Source: an uncultured Mesorhizobium sp. (GTDB taxonomy: Bacteria > Pseudomonadota > Alphaproteobacteria > Rhizobiales > Rhizobiaceae). From it: a stretch of DNA of 5,629 nt. The notes beneath the pieces were generated by a model, which ran no database searches, had not been told where the DNA came from, and worked only from the letters and a program-made list of their open reading frames with translations. Where the stretch lies: contig CATMOC010000280.1 of NCBI GenBank assembly GCA_950071955.1, forward strand, positions 1-5,629. Direction: 5' to 3'. Shown in pieces: positions 4,411 to 5,629 of the stretch (its first letter is position 1; each line of letters opens with the position of its first letter). The translations under genes and the position numbers were made by a program.

Positions 4411-5629
4411 TCATGCCTCGATGACGATCTCGACCTCGTCGTCCTGGCCGAGTTCCCGGCCAGCGTCGCCGTTCCAGCGCGGCATCGCGTCGATGTCCTG
4501 CTGATTCAGTCCCTGGAGGACGAGTTCGTCGTCGCCACGGACGCCGGTGATGCGATCCAGAGGAAGAGCGACCTCACGGCCACCCATTCCAAGGAACCCG
4601 CCATCGGAAAGGACGATGTAGGTGCGGTCACCCTGCACCACGAGGCGGTCGACCTCGCCGAGGTCCTCGCCGCGCCGATTGACAACGTCCCGGTCGATCA
4701 GGTCGCCGACCGCGACGCGCATCGCGTCGCCCTGCGGTTCACGGTCGCCCTGCAGACGCGTCATGGCATCGGGAGACATCTCCTGATCGATGCTGGCGGT
4801 CTGCTCCTGATCCGAGGAAGCCTCCTGGTTGCCTCCCATACGCTCGATGCGCACGTTCGGCTCGCCAGTGCGGTTGAACGTCACCTGCGGCTCGCCGGCC
4901 TGCTGGAACTCGACCTTCGGTTCGGCCGGCTCGTAGCTTACGCGCGGCTGGGCCCGCTCGATGTTGACGGCAGCCTGCTTTTCGCCACCTTCACGCTCGA
5001 CGATCGGCTGATCGCGCTGGATCTGGACCTCGGCTTCATCCCGGCCCTCGACGTTCACCTCGGGCTGGTCCATCTGGACGCGAACCTGGGGCTTGCCCTG
5101 CTCGACCTGGACGTCGGGCTTGGCCTGCGAAACCTTGAACTCCGGCTCGGGCACGTTCACTGCCACGTCGGGCTGCGGCATGCGCACGATGATTTCCGGC
5201 TGAGGCTGGTTGATCGTGATCTGCGGACGGGGCATCTCGACGCGAACGGTCGGCTGCGCCTGGCGCACGATCACCTGCGGGGTACCCTGGTCGACGTCGA
5301 CCTGAGCCTGGGGCTGCGAATACGTGATGCGCGGCGCATTCTGCTCCACCGTCACGCGAGGCTCCGGCTGGTCGACGATGATGCGGCTCTGGTCCGCGTC
5401 GGCCTGCATCTGCTGCTGGCCAGCGTCGTTCTGCGCCATGCGGTCGCGGCGGTCGAGTTCGGCGATCCCCTTCTCGGCCTGTGCCACGTAGCGGGCGCAT
5501 TCCCTGCGGCCGGCATCATCGATCACGCCGTTGGCGCGATCGATCCACTCGGCGCGGAAACGGTCCTCATAGTCGTTGACGATGATCTGGAGACGCTGGC
5601 AGGCCTGCGCGGCCGCCTTCTGGTCTGCT
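4411..5629 (-). CDS. PRC-barrel protein with nonapeptide repeat region (5' end outside the window)
   Basis: The frame is open to the right edge without a start codon, so at least 405 residues are present and the N-terminus is missing. A GTG at 5524-5526 is in frame, but 34 further codons upstream read as plausible protein (QACQRLQIIVNDYEDRF), so it is not the start. Counting residues from that GTG: a charged helical region with a conserved-looking Cys (Cys10, with another Cys upstream in QAC); a repeat region from about 48 to 230; a Gln/Ser/Asp-rich linker (231-268); a PRC-barrel at about 269-345, recognised by VGDLIDRDVVNRRGEDLGEV and GGFLGMGGREVALPLDRI; and an acidic tail. PRC-barrels are small beta folds found in photosynthetic reaction centre H subunits, RimM and many uncharacterised stress-linked alphaproteobacterial proteins. 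Secretion to the periplasm is likely but unproven, because the signal peptide would be outside the window. It is followed by a strong terminator. Confidence 0.88.
   Translation of the reverse strand, partial: ADQKAAAQACQRLQIIVNDYEDRFRAEWIDRANGVIDDAGRRECARYVAQAEKGIAELDRRDRMAQNDAGQQQMQADADQSRIIVDQPEPRVTVEQNAPRITYSQPQAQVDVDQGTPQVIVRQAQPTVRVEMPRPQITINQPQPEIIVRMPQPDVAVNVPEPEFKVSQAKPDVQVEQGKPQVRVQMDQPEVNVEGRDEAEVQIQRDQPIVEREGGEKQAAVNIERAQPRVSYEPAEPKVEFQQAGEPQVTFNRTGEPNVRIERMGGNQEASSDQEQTASIDQEMSPDAMTRLQGDREPQGDAMRVAVGDLIDRDVVNRRGEDLGEVDRLVVQGDRTYIVLSDGGFLGMGGREVALPLDRITGVRGDDELVLQGLNQQDIDAMPRWNGDAGRELGQDDEVEIVIEA
4837..5385 (-). repeat. Tandem nonapeptide repeats (x-V/I-x-V-x-Q-x-x-P) in the PRC-barrel protein
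   Basis: Thirteen consecutive units keep an exact 9-residue (27-base) register at 5035-5385, for example RVTVEQNAP, QVIVRQAQP, QITINQPQP, DVAVNVPEP and DVQVEQGKP. About seven looser units of 9 to 11 residues continue to 4837, such as RVSYEPAEP and KVEFQQAGEP. Each unit alternates hydrophobic and polar residues, as in a short beta strand, and closes with a Pro-containing turn. The units differ at DNA level, so the array looks old and selected at protein level rather than recently expanded. Confidence 0.9.

Noticed and set aside
4837..5385. Reading the 27-base periodicity as a CRISPR-like or satellite DNA array
   Set aside because: The period lies wholly inside a coding frame, is conserved only at protein level and has no identical repeats separated by unique spacers.
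4411..5526. Taking the GTG at 5524-5526 as the true start of the PRC-barrel gene
   Set aside because: The frame stays open to the window edge with convincing protein sequence, including a second cysteine, and no ribosome binding site precedes the GTG. The gene is better treated as partial.

Overview
The window is GC-rich and densely coded, with one transcription block on the + strand facing a longer block on the - strand. The gene families suggest an alphaproteobacterium, probably of the order Hyphomicrobiales (Rhizobiales). The pointers are a DUF3618 protein directly behind what looks like the end of a YqjE/holin-like gene, a short caa3-type CtaG protein, a YetF/DUF421 protein, and a match to the EcfG stress promoter (GGAAC-N16-TGTT). 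Genus cannot be fixed from this sequence alone. No mobile element, CRISPR array, tRNA or rRNA was seen.

Layout. Positions 3-95 (+) hold the last codons of an upstream gene, which overlaps by ATGA the next gene, a 376-residue DUF3618 membrane protein (92-1222, +). A strong hairpin terminator (1249-1279) follows, able to work in both directions, because the next gene converges on it. The rest is on the - strand. Read in the direction of transcription, it contains: a PRC-barrel protein whose 5' end lies beyond the window (4411-5629); a rho-independent terminator (4349-4381); a YetF/DUF421 membrane protein (3833-4309); a likely EcfG-type promoter (3714-3738); a phospholipase D/cardiolipin synthase-like protein with two HKD motifs (2229-3689); and a CtaG-like cytochrome oxidase assembly protein with a GTG start (1445-2107). 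No gene-free stretch exceeds 300 bases. The longest is the 222-base convergent gap at 1223-1444, which holds the terminator and a weak second hairpin.

Functional theme. Nearly all products are predicted membrane or envelope proteins: a DUF3618 protein with two membrane-anchor motifs, a probable periplasmic PRC-barrel protein, a YetF protein, a lipid-active PLD and a CtaG. Together with the EcfG-like promoter, this resembles a general-stress/envelope-maintenance cluster of the alphaproteobacterial PhyR-NepR-EcfG type. That reading is inference. The most unusual element is the PRC-barrel protein, which carries about 20 tandem nine-residue repeats of the pattern x-V/I-x-V-x-Q-x-x-P, the first thirteen in perfect 9-residue register. 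I did not find convincing evidence for a wholly new multi-gene system.
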